Of a DNA stretch of 64,000 nucleotides, positions 45,601-52,689 are shown in pieces. A model generated the notes under the pieces. It searched no databases and had not been told where the DNA came from. It saw nothing but the letters and a program-made list of their open reading frames with translations. Position 1 is the first letter of the stretch. Each line of letters begins with the position of its first letter. This stretch comes from Choristoneura fumiferana. Its lineage: Eukaryota > Arthropoda > Insecta > Lepidoptera > Tortricidae. The translations under genes and the position numbers were made by a program. The stretch covers positions 19,221,548-19,285,547 of the forward strand of contig NC_133481.1 in assembly GCF_025370935.1 (NCBI RefSeq). Reading direction: 5' to 3'.

Positions 45601-47990
45601 TCTTTGGAATAAAAAGATTTTTTTTAACAAAAAAGTAAAACCGACTCAAAAAAAATAAGATAAATAACAAAAAATGGAACCGACTACAAAAATCTTGAAA
45701 ATATTTTTCTAGGTACGTACTAGCTCGAAGTCCACCGCATGAGCCAGCAGGAGTGGAACAATAGCCGTCTACCTCACCTACATACTATGGGTTTCAATCA
45801 CTCCTGCTGGCTCGTGCTGAGGCACCGACTTCGAGCTAATAGGTAGTCGGTTCCATTTTTTGTTATTTTTTTTATTTTTTTGGATTATCGACGCGGAATT
45901 GGCTTTAGCCGACCAAGAAACGCTGTATGTCCACGCAATAACAGCGAAAAAGAAGTCTTCCCGAGCCGATCGACGTCTTTTTCGCTCTTATTGCGTGGAC
46001 ATAAAGGTTGCCCAGAATTAAAAAAAACCTCTCCATATTGCCAATATTTAGAACTAATTTATTACATGGATAAATAAATTCAATGTCATTCATGTCATGT
46101 TTGAGAAAAGAGTTTTTGAACGGCTAAAGCCGATTCCGCTTCGATAGGTTTGGGGAGACTTAGTTAAACTTTCAACGTAGGGCACTAACCTTGGAATGGA
46201 ACTCCCTGTAGACGTATGGCCCCATCTGCGCCACCTTGATAGGGACCCGCTGTCCCGCCAGGATCTCGTCCACGTTGGTGATGTTCCACATGAAACACTC
46301 CAGGTACATAGGGATGGGGGTCTCGCGCCAAATTTCGAAAGACATCGATGTTGGGGATAACGTCATCATCTACATAGAACAAAAATAATACGTAAGTACT
46401 GAAGCCGTGGTGGCAGCAGAAGATCGTGGGTTCAGATTACATCCAGGCTCGCATCACCGAGCTTTTCGAAGTTCATGTGCGAAATTACATTCTTTTATTA
46501 CGAGCTTTATGCCGAATGAAAACATCTTGAGGAAACCTGGACAAACCTGCGAAGCAATTCAATGTTGAGTGTAAAAATCCCGATCCGCACTGGGCCCGCG
46601 TAGTAACTATGGCCCAAGCTCTTTCATTCTGAGAGGACTGTGCCCAACAGTGGGGCGTGTGTAGGCTGGGATGGCGATGAGTATGAAGTACAGGAATTTG
46701 CAAAAGGAAACTCCCTTTTAGCAGGGTGAATGAAACGAATGCCCTGCTGAAACAGCCGTAGGACATCCACTGTTGAAAGAAAAAAAGAAAGAAAGAAAGA
46801 AATACATACATTTATTCACAACATCGCAACAATAGACAACACTACACAAAACACAAGAATATTATTAAGTAGGATAGTATAGATAGGTAGTAAGATGGTA
46901 TATGTGTCATTGCGGTTGTGAGTTTCATGCGGCGCATTCTTCTTGGCAATGATGGTCTTTCCGTAAGCGCTGGTAGTTTAAAAAATGACGTATAAAAGTG
47001 CCCATTGCGGCCTATTTACTGAATAAATCATTTGAATTTGAATTTGAATTTTTGTGAATCGGACACTGGCTCAGCATAAAGCTGAGACGTTAAGAACGCC
47101 CCAGCGCTGATTGTTGGACACAGGCCTCCCCATATACCTCCAGTTGCTTCGGTTTGGCAGCGGCCTGCATCCACCGTGAAACCGCGGCTTTAACCAGGTT
47201 ATCCGTCCATCTCGTCGGTGAACGTCCTACGCTGCGCTTGCCGATCCGCAGTCTCCATTCAAGAACTTTTCAGCCCCAACGGCCATCTGTTCTTCGTGCT
47301 ATATGGCCTCCCTATTGATTCTTCAACAAGCTAATTAGCTTGGCTATGTCGGTGACCCTCGTTTAGTTTAACAATAATGACAGCAATAGGGTTCAAATTT
47401 TTACCCTGCGAATACATTATCATCATCAGCCGGAAGACGTCCACTGTTGAACTGTTTGGTAGTCGCCACTCGTAGAATTTCCTCCCCCAGCGATTATCTC
47501 TGTACTTCGAGCGAGTACGAACCTAAAGCGCAACGCACACAGTGCTACTACTACGAAACTCGAAACTCGAAGTTCGTGTCGTGCGGTCCCTCTGACACTT
47601 ATACTATTTAATACGAGAGTGAGAGGGACGGTACGATACGAACTTCGAGTTTCGAGTTTCGTAGTAGCCCATCTGAGGGCGCCAAGGCAGCGCGATTCAA
47701 ACACCGCCCGTTGCCGCTCGTCCCGCGCGCTGTTTGTGACGGACCCGACCCGCGTCCGCCGTTTAGTACGATGTCGTCCATATACCGTCATGTAAATAGA
47801 CCTGTCGCGGTCCCGACCTCGTCCGCTACCGACCCGCACCCGTCGTCTGATGTGTGTGGGCTTAAGAACTAACCCTCTGCAGCTGAGCCAAGAAGAGCCC
47901 AGGCCAGTAGACCACGGTGACGGCGCCCATCACCACCGCCGCGGCGCCGAACCCCATCAGCAGACCACTCTTGACCCCCGACGACACCAT
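24562..47990 (-). CDS. Class B scavenger receptor, CD36 family (complete, 10 coding exons)
   Basis: CD36-family proteins are double-pass surface or lysosomal receptors that bind and move lipids, lipoproteins or carotenoids, or take up apoptotic cells. Joined exons: 47990-47874, 46369-46190, 42700-42575, 41171-40968, 35217-35009, 32050-31942, 30663-30503, 28280-28176, 27077-26930, 24678-24562. All have AG acceptors and GT donors with compatible phases, giving 1476 nt (491 residues plus TGA), a normal family length. Visible: short cytosolic N-terminus, membrane segment about 10-30, family signature GPYVYRE at 89-95, six ectodomain cysteines at 250, 278, 317, 319, 327 and 338 with the spacing of the three CD36 disulfides, nine N-x-S/T sequons (68, 101, 107, 126, 174, 211, 242, 302, 334), second membrane segment about 447-468, and a 23-residue cytosolic tail. 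The ATG lies 13 nt after an acceptor, so an upstream non-coding exon is expected. The subfamily (croquemort-, emp-, SNMP- or carotenoid-transporter-like) is not resolved. Confidence 0.95.
25592..25845 (+). mobile_element. SINE-C copy in receptor intron
   Basis: Tail half reads GCGCTGGTCTATTTTTCTGG to TCAGTTTGTAC. The head carries CCAGCGGTGGTGTAGGG and a GGTTCGATTCC B box. Confidence 0.75.
25958..26205 (+). mobile_element. RTE-type LINE 3' coding fragment
   Basis: Frame reads GGHIARRTDGRWGKLVLE, RPRIGKHSVGRPLTRWTDDG, then WKSIGEA. This is the C-terminal domain of an RTE-type reverse transcriptase, 5'-truncated. It matches 4250-4425 and, inverted, 47095-47345. Confidence 0.75.
26222..26359. 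mobile_element. Fold-back element, 138 bp
   Basis: Arms share GAGCAAAAATTTGATCA and ATATCTGAACACG in inverse order around GTTAACAGCGTAG. Confidence 0.7.
26596..26837 (+). mobile_element. Helitron-like element, 242 bp
   Basis: Begins TCTTACTTATTATAATAAAC and ends GCGGGCAAAAGCTAG. The subterminal palindrome is degenerate (GCGAGCGAAGCAGCGGG). Confidence 0.6.
26930..27077 (-). CDS. Scavenger receptor exon, residues 404-453
   Basis: Encodes the end of the ectodomain (VLVPMFWFRQE) and the start of the C-terminal membrane helix (YGLYALT). Acceptor TTATAG, donor GTAAGT, 148 nt. Confidence 0.92.
27170..27434. mobile_element. Inverted SINE-C pair (tail-out palindrome)
   Basis: A minus-strand SINE-C (27177-27340) abuts the 3' half of a plus-strand copy (27345-27427). 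The symmetry continues into the flanks (CCTAAATTGAAAATAC / GTATTTTCAATTTAGG). Confidence 0.75.
28176..28280 (-). CDS. Scavenger receptor exon, residues 369-403
   Basis: Encodes EEHNFRLALEM, then the family-typical TGMPLSVAAQLQINLLV. Acceptor TTTCAG after a pyrimidine tract, donor GTGAGT, phase 2 in and phase 2 out, 105 nt. Confidence 0.93.
   Translation of the reverse strand, partial: RAQLQAGAGNVHGHAAQCGRAAADQLACATHIWC
28441..28898. mobile_element. Nested long inverted repeat, 458 bp
   Basis: Outer arms (28441-28560 and 28765-28898) share AACGCCGCTAAAAAAGACAA and GCACTACCTAGCTGTTGCCC with their inverses. Inner arms (28564-28592 and 28642-28672) share TCGTCGGTGTCGGGGACCGC (one base differs). 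CTAG ends suggest a Helitron-like origin. Confidence 0.75.
28970..29235 (+). repeat. Tandem repeat, three units (129 and 110 bp spacing)
   Basis: GGATATCCTGGCTGCAGCA recurs at 28980, 29109 and 29219. The first two full units also share TGTTGC.ACCACTGCATTGTA. Units are open in one frame (LDILAAA), probably by chance. Confidence 0.75.
29378..29572 (+). repeat. Repeat J copy
   Basis: Contains CTGAACCGATTTTGATAAAA, the CGCATTCAAATCG block and the end GAGTCGGGGGTTAAAAA. Confidence 0.55.
29578..29676. mobile_element. Fold-back family E, degraded copy
   Basis: CCAAATTCGAAGTTCGTATCATACCG-type left arm (first 20 bases CCAAATTCGAAGTTCGTATC) with a weak right arm ATATCCGAATTTCATATC. Confidence 0.5.
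29690..29835 (-). mobile_element. Helitron-like 5' fragment
   Basis: Minus strand 5' region with GAAAGTTTGTGAGTGAGTGAG-like words (as at 37655), then CTGAAACGGCTGGATGGA. The CTAG end is missing. Confidence 0.5.
29956..30242 (+). mobile_element. SINE-B, near full length
   Basis: Head AGCCGTGGTGGCCTAGTGGT, a partly deleted B-box region (CAGTTCAAACCCCGG), full body and the end GGCTGGGATAATG. Lies between receptor exons 7 and 8. Confidence 0.8.
30503..30663 (-). CDS. Scavenger receptor exon, residues 316-368
   Basis: Carries the ACYC motif plus Cys-327 and Cys-338, and the very conserved GAPAFVSLPHF block. 161 nt, ends in phase 2 at a consensus GTGAGT donor. Confidence 0.95.
30855..30995 (-). 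mobile_element. LINE 3' UTR
   Basis: Plus strand shows AATATTTTTATTCAATTTAA, CTACCACCGGTTCGG and GAGAAGAATCCGGCAAGAAA, a common lepidopteran LINE end read on the minus strand. Confidence 0.55.
31550..31750 (-). mobile_element. LINE 3' end with C-terminal coding remnant
   Basis: Minus-strand frame 31750-31634 reads RTTKVWNQLPVTVFPERYNL, then GIFKKRAYQSLKGPATHL and a stop. This is the C-terminus of a non-LTR polyprotein. An A-rich tail lies at its left end. Confidence 0.75.
31942..32050 (-). CDS. Scavenger receptor exon, residues 279-315
   Basis: Completes Thr-279 and reads YLTLGVDKDV...FDNGYNYPRM. Acceptor TTCCAG, donor GTAAGA, 109 nt. Confidence 0.9.
32740..32900. repeat. Imperfect minisatellite of TAGTCCCAT/TTGTCCCAT words
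   Basis: Several copies of (A/G/T)GTCCCAT occur, with a perfect GTTGTCCCATTGATGGGACAAC hairpin (inner 20 bases TTGTCCCATTGATGGGACAA) near 32794. Confidence 0.5.
33000..34980. other. Receptor intron 5, left part, no element recognised
   Basis: AT-rich, no exon-like frame. A fragment of repeat H (GGAACCCTAG) occurs at 33250 and a GC-rich patch at 34700-34830. Otherwise nothing identified. Confidence 0.35.
35009..35217 (-). CDS. Scavenger receptor exon, residues 210-278 plus two bases
   Basis: Begins RNGSLEYDGVF and contains the conserved Cys-250 and Cys-278 (IFASDIC). Acceptor TTTTTCAG, donor GTAAGT, 209 nt, ends in phase 2. Confidence 0.94.
35592..35716. mobile_element. LINE-D tail abutting a SINE-A head
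   Basis: CATCCAGTCGAATAAAAAAA (plus) is followed at once by the tRNA-like head of SINE-A on the minus strand (35615-35716). Both are truncated. Confidence 0.6.
36463..36645. mobile_element. Palindrome, 183 bp
   Basis: Arms share GACATGGAAATA, CCTGTTTTTCGTGTACACGC and CCCATAGAA with their inverses around a loop of about 12 bp. Both arms stay open as look-alike frames. Confidence 0.8.
36740..36915 (+). mobile_element. SINE-C copy with internal deletion
   Basis: Head and B box are present (CCTGGGTTTGATTCCCA). The CTATTTTTCTGG segment is deleted before CATCGATGTCTCAGTTTGTA. Confidence 0.7.
36925..37206. mobile_element. Palindrome, about 280 bp
   Basis: Arms carry GATTATTCGCGGTTGTTCCT, TTCGATGGAACTATTGCCG and their inverses, with inner pairs around CTTCACAAGACT. 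The centre is GGTGCTACTACGAAAGG. Confidence 0.8.
37220..38106. mobile_element. 887-bp head-to-head Helitron-like dimer
   Basis: The left arm (37220-37633) is a minus-strand Helitron-like element with CTAG at its outer end. The right arm (37650-38106) is a plus-strand copy ending CTAG. They are inverted around a 16-bp AT-rich centre containing the usual 5' terminus CCTACTAATATTATAA. Both outer ends carry ACCCGCGGCTTCGCACGCGT or its inverse. Confidence 0.75.
38706..38901 (+). mobile_element. Helitron-like element, 196 bp
   Basis: TCCATACTAATATTATAAAT to GGCAAAAGCTAG, preceded by A and followed by T as expected for Helitron insertion. Confidence 0.65.
39934..40388 (+). mobile_element. SINE-A interrupted by a LINE fragment
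   Basis: Plus-strand head GGCCAAGTGGTTAGAGAACC with an intact B box. The SINE body resumes after 40275 and ends TGATATTAT. Confidence 0.8.
40078..40275 (-). mobile_element. 5'-truncated LINE insertion with 10-bp target duplication
   Basis: AGTATGCATT flanks it at 40068-40077 and 40276-40285. On the minus strand a short frame reads YLVQQVALAIQRGNAAGIMG and then FEPGTTRNGGF and a stop, the C-terminal end of a non-LTR ORF. Confidence 0.75.
40553..40722 (+). mobile_element. Helitron-like 5' end followed by a SINE-B tail
   Basis: TCCCACTACTATTATAACTG begins the first part. From about 40640 the 3' end of SINE-B follows, ending with a (GAT)n tail (40698-40720). Confidence 0.6.
40765..40940 (+). 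repeat. Repeat J copy next to a receptor exon
   Basis: Ends CGTCGGGAGTTAAAAAAA only about 28 bp from the 3' end of the exon at 40968. Closest to the copy at 29378. Confidence 0.55.
40968..41171 (-). CDS. Scavenger receptor exon, residues 142-209
   Basis: Encodes TIAHSVRFERTVLK through DKFGWFYD, the helical part of the lumenal domain. Acceptor CCACAG, donor GTAAGT, 204 nt, phase 0/0. Confidence 0.93.
41210..41345. mobile_element. Short MITE with inverted termini beside a receptor exon
   Basis: ACATTGTGTCTTAAGGGCGG and GGAATTACGAAC at the left are inverted at the right (GTTCGTAATTC ... CCGCCC ... ACATACAATGT). It begins about 40 bp upstream of an acceptor. Confidence 0.6.
41425..41560. other. 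GC-rich patch in receptor intron 3
   Basis: A pyrimidine-rich run and GCGCGCGCACGG words stand out from the AT-rich intron. A frame of 82 codons on the minus strand is low-complexity (R, A, H) and not recognisable. Confidence 0.3.
42024..42048 (-). repeat. Short (TTAGG)n array
   Basis: Four consecutive CCTAA units on the plus strand, the insect telomere sequence on the minus strand. It follows GCAGTTAACGCAATTTG... and TTCTAACC, as in dispersed repeats at 25575 and 49015. Confidence 0.6.
42441..42559. mobile_element. Fold-back family E, copy 3
   Basis: Left arm CTACGAAGTGCAAAATTCAA, right arm ending AAATTTCCATAGTAGC. Its right end is 15 bp from the 3' end of the exon at 42575, overlapping the donor region. 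Confidence 0.75.
42575..42700 (-). CDS. Scavenger receptor exon, residues 100-141
   Basis: Starts ENITWNDNST and carries three sequons. It includes the FEPELS...VTSINP block characteristic of CD36 proteins. Acceptor TTACCAG, donor GTACGT, 126 nt, phase 0 at both ends. Confidence 0.93.
42880..43230 (-). mobile_element. Repeat H, inverted copy
   Basis: Ends GGCTCCGGAACCCTAAAAAA and contains (GACA)n at 43155-43172. Its left half matches 14830-14960 in reverse. Confidence 0.6.
43283..43985 (+). mobile_element. SINE-B with three separate insertions
   Basis: SINE-B segments (about 43283-43338, 43479-43520, 43698-43855, 43950-43985) are separated by a LINE 3' fragment, a fold-back (13-bp duplication AACATTCCAAATT) and a MITE with CGTTCAAGTATTACGTAACG. 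Confidence 0.7.
43521..43697. mobile_element. Fold-back insertion with 13-bp target duplication
   Basis: Arms TATTGACCCGGATAACTCAC and CGTCTTAAATCGAGTTTAGC are inverted around a (GAAGAC)n centre. The extra right end resembles 19393-19500. Confidence 0.7.
45666..45868. mobile_element. Fold-back family K, copy 1
   Basis: Outer ends AAAAAATGGAACCGACTAC and GTAGTCGGTTCCATTTTTT, inner pair GAGCCAGCAGGAGT / ACTCCTGCTGGCTC. Related to 52690-52912. Confidence 0.75.
45890..46146. mobile_element. Composite inverted repeat
   Basis: Outer pair CGGAATTGGCTTTAGCC / GGCTAAAGCCGATTCCG. An inner hairpin (45923-46007) pairs ATGTCCACGCAATAA with its inverse. Ends only 44 bp from a receptor exon. Confidence 0.7.
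46190..46369 (-). CDS. Scavenger receptor exon, residues 40-99
   Basis: Encodes the start of the ectodomain, including the family-typical PIPMYLECFMWNITN and GPYVYRE blocks. Acceptor ATGTAG, donor GTTAGT, phases 0/0, 180 nt. The reading opens MMTLSPTSMSFEIW directly after the acceptor. Confidence 0.93.
46402..46682 (+). mobile_element. SINE-B, diverged
   Basis: Head GAAGCCGTGGTGG with a deletion, body with ATGAAAACATCTTGAGGAAA, end GGCTGGGATGGCGATGAG. Confidence 0.75.
46930..47056 (+). mobile_element. LINE 3' end with (TTTGAA)n tail
   Basis: CATTCTTCTTGGCAATGATG ... TTACTGAATAAATCATTTGA followed by TTTGAA units to 47053. Confidence 0.6.
47095..47345 (-). mobile_element. RTE-type LINE 3' coding fragment, inverted
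   Basis: Minus-strand frame carries GRPYSTKNRWPLG-like and SVGRSPTRWTDNLVKAA-like text with frameshifts, homologous to 25958-26205. Confidence 0.65.
47544..47669. mobile_element. Fold-back family E, copy 4
   Basis: CTACTACGAAACTCGAAACT ... AGTTTCGAGTTTCGTAGTAG. The arms are nearly perfect, indicating recent insertion. Confidence 0.85.
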
Positions 47991-48003
47991 TGTGGCAGTG
48001 GAA
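47874..48003 (-). CDS. Scavenger receptor exon with start codon
   Basis: An acceptor (TTGCAG) precedes 13 nt of 5' UTR, then ATG at 47990-47988. It encodes residues 1-39, mostly the N-terminal membrane anchor rich in G, A and V and ending FLAQLQR. Donor GTTAGT, phase 0. Confidence 0.9.
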
Positions 48004-48047
48004 CTGCAAGTAAACAGTAATGGTAAATTCTACGAAGTTAATGGTAA

Positions 48048-48088
48048 ACATACACACACGCACGCACGCACGCAAACACACGCACGCA
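48048..48088 (+). repeat. Microsatellite (CA/CACG)n
   Basis: ACACACACGCACGCACGCAC, then CAAACACACGCACGCAGACAG, about 45 bp upstream of the acceptor of the receptor start exon. Confidence 0.8.
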
Positions 48089-48865
48089 GACAGCCTGATT
48101 TAGGATAGTGCAATCGATTTAAAAAAACATTTCGGGTCATTTTGGTAGGTAACCCATATTTTATTCTCGATTCTGAGCTAACTACTTTTAGGTTTTCAGT
48201 TATTTAATTAACACCTTGTAGGTATGTAAAAGGGCGCAGGAAAAACACATGTTTAAGTATAGATCAGAGAAGCACTATAGTCTCTAAATGACGCTAAGTA
48301 AATATCGTTAAATGAAGACGATCAATTATTGTAAATAGGTAGTTGATCAATGCTCACTTTCCACTCCAAGCGGAGCGGAGTCCGTATGGAACATTAACTT
48401 GCAACGGCGGATTGCATAGATGTGCTTCCACTAAGAAGTTATAAGCACGTTACTCCATTTCCGCTCATTACCATTTCATAGTGGAAAGCAGTTTATTAGC
48501 AGCAGCAAATGTAGACTTCATTAACACCACATTGCACGCTTATTCTGTTGTCAGTTCAGTCCTTCATTCTGGTTTTTCTGTCATTCACATCGAATTGACG
48601 AATATTATTGAAAACGTTTAATATTCATCAGTCTGGACCAGTCTTTACCCTTGAAATTTCGACAAACTTTTAATCGAATATCAGTTAAAAGTCAACGTTT
48701 GCTATTTTTTCATTTCATCGAATATTCATTACCTCGAATGATTAAAATTAGTATTTTTAAATCACCGATTTTTAATATCTGGAAATATTATTCAATAGAT
48801 AGTTTGTTTGGCAGAACTTCATTTCATATTTTATTATTTCGTACTTATTTGGAATGAAATTTATT

Positions 48866-49035
48866 TATTTTTGTAGCGATTTATTTTTGTTGGGGTCGCA
48901 GTTCTAACCTTATCCTGACCTACTTTTCTAGTAGCGATTTATTTTTTAGGGTCACAGTTCTAACCAAACCTAACCTACTTTTCTGGTAGCGATTTTTTTT
49001 AGGTCGTAGTTCTAACCTAACCTATTTTCTGGTGT
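48866..49035 (+). repeat. Tandem repeat, about three 60-bp units
   Basis: TAGCGATTTATTTTT and GTTCTAACC recur at about 48874, 48932 and 48987. Each unit ends CCTACTTTTCTGG or similar. Confidence 0.75.
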
Positions 49036-49334
49036 TTTATAATAATACATCGAAGAAATAAACAGCGATATTTAGTTGTTCTGTTTCATGAATAGTTGAT
49101 GAAATGTATTTTTAAGCAAATAATAATTATTGTATGTACTGTTGTTCTAATAAAAAAAAATAATTACATATTAATAGTCGATGAAGTGAAATTACTCCAA
49201 AAGAAAAATTAGTATTGAATATTCTATGAATTGTTTTCGATGAAATGAAATTCGATAGTTTGTCGACATTTCAAGGGGCACCCGTCTGGACCATCAGTAT
49301 GTCAGTCAGAGTGGGTTACACGGTAAAGGTTACA

Positions 49335-49965
49335 GCTCATTAGAGCCACCCGGCAACCGACCAGCACCGCCTGGACTTTCGGCGTCCACTCGTTGTCGAC
49401 AGGTGGTCCACGGGTGGACGCCGCGTTGACAACGAGTGGACCTCGCATGGTCAACGAGTGAACATCGCGTGGTCAAGGAGTGGACGACGCGTGGTCCATG
49501 AATTTCAGAGTAGCCATTAAGAAATGAGGGTGGAGAGCGCCGCGCCGACCGCGCGCGGTTCACGCGTAACAAAGTGTGTATTGTGATTTAGTTGTGTGTA
49601 TTGTGACCGAGTAGTCTACTCGGCCCGCGCGTGGACACCTCGCGAGCGAGGCGATCCGATGATACTATACGGAGTAGATGTAATGAGCGTAAGGATACTC
49701 TTCTTTCACTATGCGGACGGCTAATGAGTGGAACTCTCTGCAGAGGTCAGTTTTTCCGGAACGCTATAATCTGGACATCTTTAAGGTCAAAGTGAACAGA
49801 CACCTTCTAGGCAAACCTGTACCATCTTAGGATTCTTAGGCCAGATCTTCGCCTTCCATTAGGCGAGATTGAGGCCAAACATAAGCCTATTTTACATTTT
49901 TTTTAAACCGCTCGCGGCGAGGCGGTGCTGGTCAGGTGCCGGGTGGATCTCATGAGCTGTGACTT
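49335..49965. mobile_element. Inverted-terminus element containing a LINE tail
   Basis: Left CACCCGGCAACCGACCAGCA and right GGCGGTGCTGGTCAGGTGCC are inverted. The left inner part repeats GAGTGGACCTCGCGTGGTC-like words. The LINE piece at 49711 lies inside. Confidence 0.55.
49711..49830 (+). pseudogene. C-terminal remnant of a non-LTR retrotransposon ORF
   Basis: 39 codons read MRTANEWNSLQRSVFPERYN, then LDIFKVKVNRHLLGKPVPS and TAG. This is the WNSLP..VFP.RYNL..FK motif that ends many insect LINE polyproteins. The upstream coding part is missing. Confidence 0.75.
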
Positions 49966-50701
49966 TAATTAGCATTGATCACTTTTTTACAATGTGGTCT
50001 AATTCCAAAACCATTTCGAGGAATATAGGTTTATTAAGTCATTTTATAACATTTTTTTTAAAGTACTAACTGATCGTGTGTATATTTGCAAAATAATGTT
50101 TGACCTTTGTTTGACTTTCATCGTAAATAAACGTTATATGACTAAACCGCCTAATTCTAACACTGCCAGGTGACAAAAGACACTACGTTTTTTTTAAATA
50201 ATTGTGATGGGCAACGAAAAACATAGTTTTTAACGCCATGGCAACTATGGTTAGCTATAATTCCGGTAACTTCTAAATAGGGTAAAAAATTTAAAACGCA
50301 ACTAAAACCAAAATCCTTCAAATAGGTGTCTTAAATTCGCCTATTTTATGAAAAAAAAATATAAAAATAAACATTGTTTTTTTTATTTTTAGAGCAATGC
50401 CAATTCTGTAGTCAGACATCGGCTTATTCAAACCAAACGTCAGTTCAGTCCATCCTTCTGGTTTTTCTGTCATTCACATCAGATTGACGAATGTCATTTA
50501 ATTAAAACATTTATGCTTCACCAGTCTGGACAATCAGTCTACACGATAATTTTCTCGTCATTGAATGATAGACTGAACTGATGTCAGAATTTGCGTGTAA
50601 TTGAAGTCCTAGTAGCGGTCCTAGTGATCGGGTTGACTTCAAATCTGCTATGCATGGCAACAAAATTCAATTTTACAACTTATTTTAACCTTTTCATAAA
50701 T

Positions 50702-51491
50702 GGGTACGTATTGCAAGGTCTAAAATTAAAATAACTAACTTTAAATAACCTACGTTCAAAATCCCTAAAATCAAAATACCCAATGATTATTTCACTTACA
50801 TTCAAAATATCGAAAGCTTAAAATGTCAAATGGTATGTTAGCGGTCAAAATACCGAAATCATCGTTACACCAAAGTCTGCTATTTTCAAATGACAACATT
50901 CCGACTTTTTCAAGCGGGCGTAGATTGACATTTATCATTTTCTGTGCTGTTACAAAAAAAACACCTAACATCGAAGGCTAAGGCGGGAGATACGCTGCGC
51001 TTCGCTCCCGCTTTAGCCTTCTGAACCTAAACTATCAGAGTCGTTTCTGCTCTGAAACGTCTTCCTCGCTCGGCTCCCCTTTGGTACAGTCCAGCTGGTT
51101 CCTCGCTGATAGTCCCTCAGTCCCTTCCCTAGTCCCCGCGAGCGAAGCGAGCGAGCAAGACGTTTCAGGGCAGAAGCGACTCGGATAGTTTAGGTTCACA
51201 AGGCTAAGACGGGAGCGAAGCACAGCGTAGCTAATTACTCTAATTGTAGAAGCTCGCAAGTGCATCATTTTAGGTATTTTGACCATTTGGTATATCAAAC
51301 TTAGGTGTCATTGCTGTTGATATTTTAAACATTAGACATTTACTCCAATAAGTATTTTAAACTTAAGTAATTCGTAGGTAGGTGTTAGTTGCTTAGGTAT
51401 TTAAAATCATTAGGTATTTAGATTTTAGGGATTTTGAACGTAGCTTATTTAAAGTTAGTTATTTTAATTTTAGACCTTGCAATACGTACCC
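50702..51491. mobile_element. 790-bp fold-back element with nested hairpins
   Basis: The outer arms start GGGTACGTATTGCAAGGTCT and end with its inverse. The inner part holds GAACCTAAACTATC / GATAGTTTAGGTTC and AAACGTCTTCCTCGCTCG / inverse. The text between is full of short (T/A)CAAAAT(A/C)CC words. Confidence 0.75.
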
Positions 51492-51682
51492 TTATCGATA
51501 AAGAATGCCTTATCGGATGCCTGAAGTCAGTCAGCTAACTAAATAGGTGAAGGACAGTGACGATTTGATTGGTTAAAAGAAACAGTCTTACGTCAACAGT
51601 TCAGTTTAGTCGTAATTCAAATTTAACCCCCACCGAAAAACAGGGGTTTTATGAATTTGACGCCAATGTCTGTCTGTCAGCT

Positions 51683-51809
51683 GGGCTACGACGAAATTCG
51701 AAAATCGAAGTTCGTGTGGTTCGGTCCCTTTGACACTTATACTATTTAATACGAGAGCGAGAGGGACAGTACGATACGAACTTCGATTTTCGAACTTCGG
51801 AGTAGGCCC
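51683..51809. mobile_element. Fold-back family E, copy 5
   Basis: CTACGACGAAATTCGAAAAT ... ATTTTCGAACTTCGGAGTAG. First of a close pair, 38 bp from the next copy. Confidence 0.8.
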
Positions 51810-51847
51810 TCTGTCTGGCTGTAGCATGTAGCTCTCAAACATCTGCA

Positions 51848-51964
51848 GGGCTACTACGAAACTCGAAGTTCGTGTCGTGCGGTCTCTCTGACATTTATAC
51901 TATTTAATACGAGCGCGAGAGGGACGGTAAGATACGAACTTCGAGTTTCGAGTTTCGTAGTAGC
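51848..51964. mobile_element. Fold-back family E, copy 6
   Basis: CTACTACGAAACTCGAAGTT ... CGAGTTTCGTAGTAGC. The arm sequence is closer to copies 4 and 7 than to its neighbour. Confidence 0.85.
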
Positions 51965-52689
51965 TTGGTCAAAATAATCAATAGCCATAATCGTTGTTAG
52001 GTATAATGCGAAATAAATATAATGATTAAGTAGAATAATGTTACATGCCATACAAGACAAAAGTCATAAAATTGATCAGCATAATATCAAAAGTTATTTT
52101 TCAGTAATATTGTAGGTCATATTTTTATATTTACTATTATAATTATTCATACCATTTTATTATGATTAGAGATGCAATGGATATCCGGCCAGTATCCAGT
52201 ATCCGGCCTATCCGGCCACTATTTTACTATTCGGCCGAATTCCGGATAGTTGCGTACTATCCGGCCAGGTACCGGATGTTAAAAAACTTATAGTTATGAT
52301 TAAAAACTTGTATTTTTTTTTTTCAGTTTTGGCTATACTTTGCGATTGAGCCAGCGTCATGTCGATTTAACTTGTGTTTATTTATGAATTTATCAATTAT
52401 TGACTTCAGTTTATTATTCTAAGGGGCTGTTTCACCACCCTTTGATTAATTCACCAAGTCAGGAGGATCTGATGGTGGGATCTTAGAGAAATCGAGGGCA
52501 ACCCTCGAATTTTAGAAGCACAGCTATAACGATTTTGGCATTTTTAACACCAAGTCAAGTATTTACATTCAGAAAGTATCATTTGGTGAACCGCCTGATG
52601 AAGAAGACCGTGGGTAAGAGTGTTTGTGCTTATTGTTGTGAAATGCACTTTGGGTACAAATCACTAAAAATCATGAAAAAAAAATTTTT

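Noticed and set aside
47426..47839. 137-codon open frame on the minus strand
   Set aside because: It covers an RTE tail fragment and palindromic copy E4. Its composition is R/S/T-rich and no protein family is recognisable.
51035..51298. 87-codon open frame
   Set aside because: It lies entirely in the inner arms of the 790-bp fold-back and is not protein-like.
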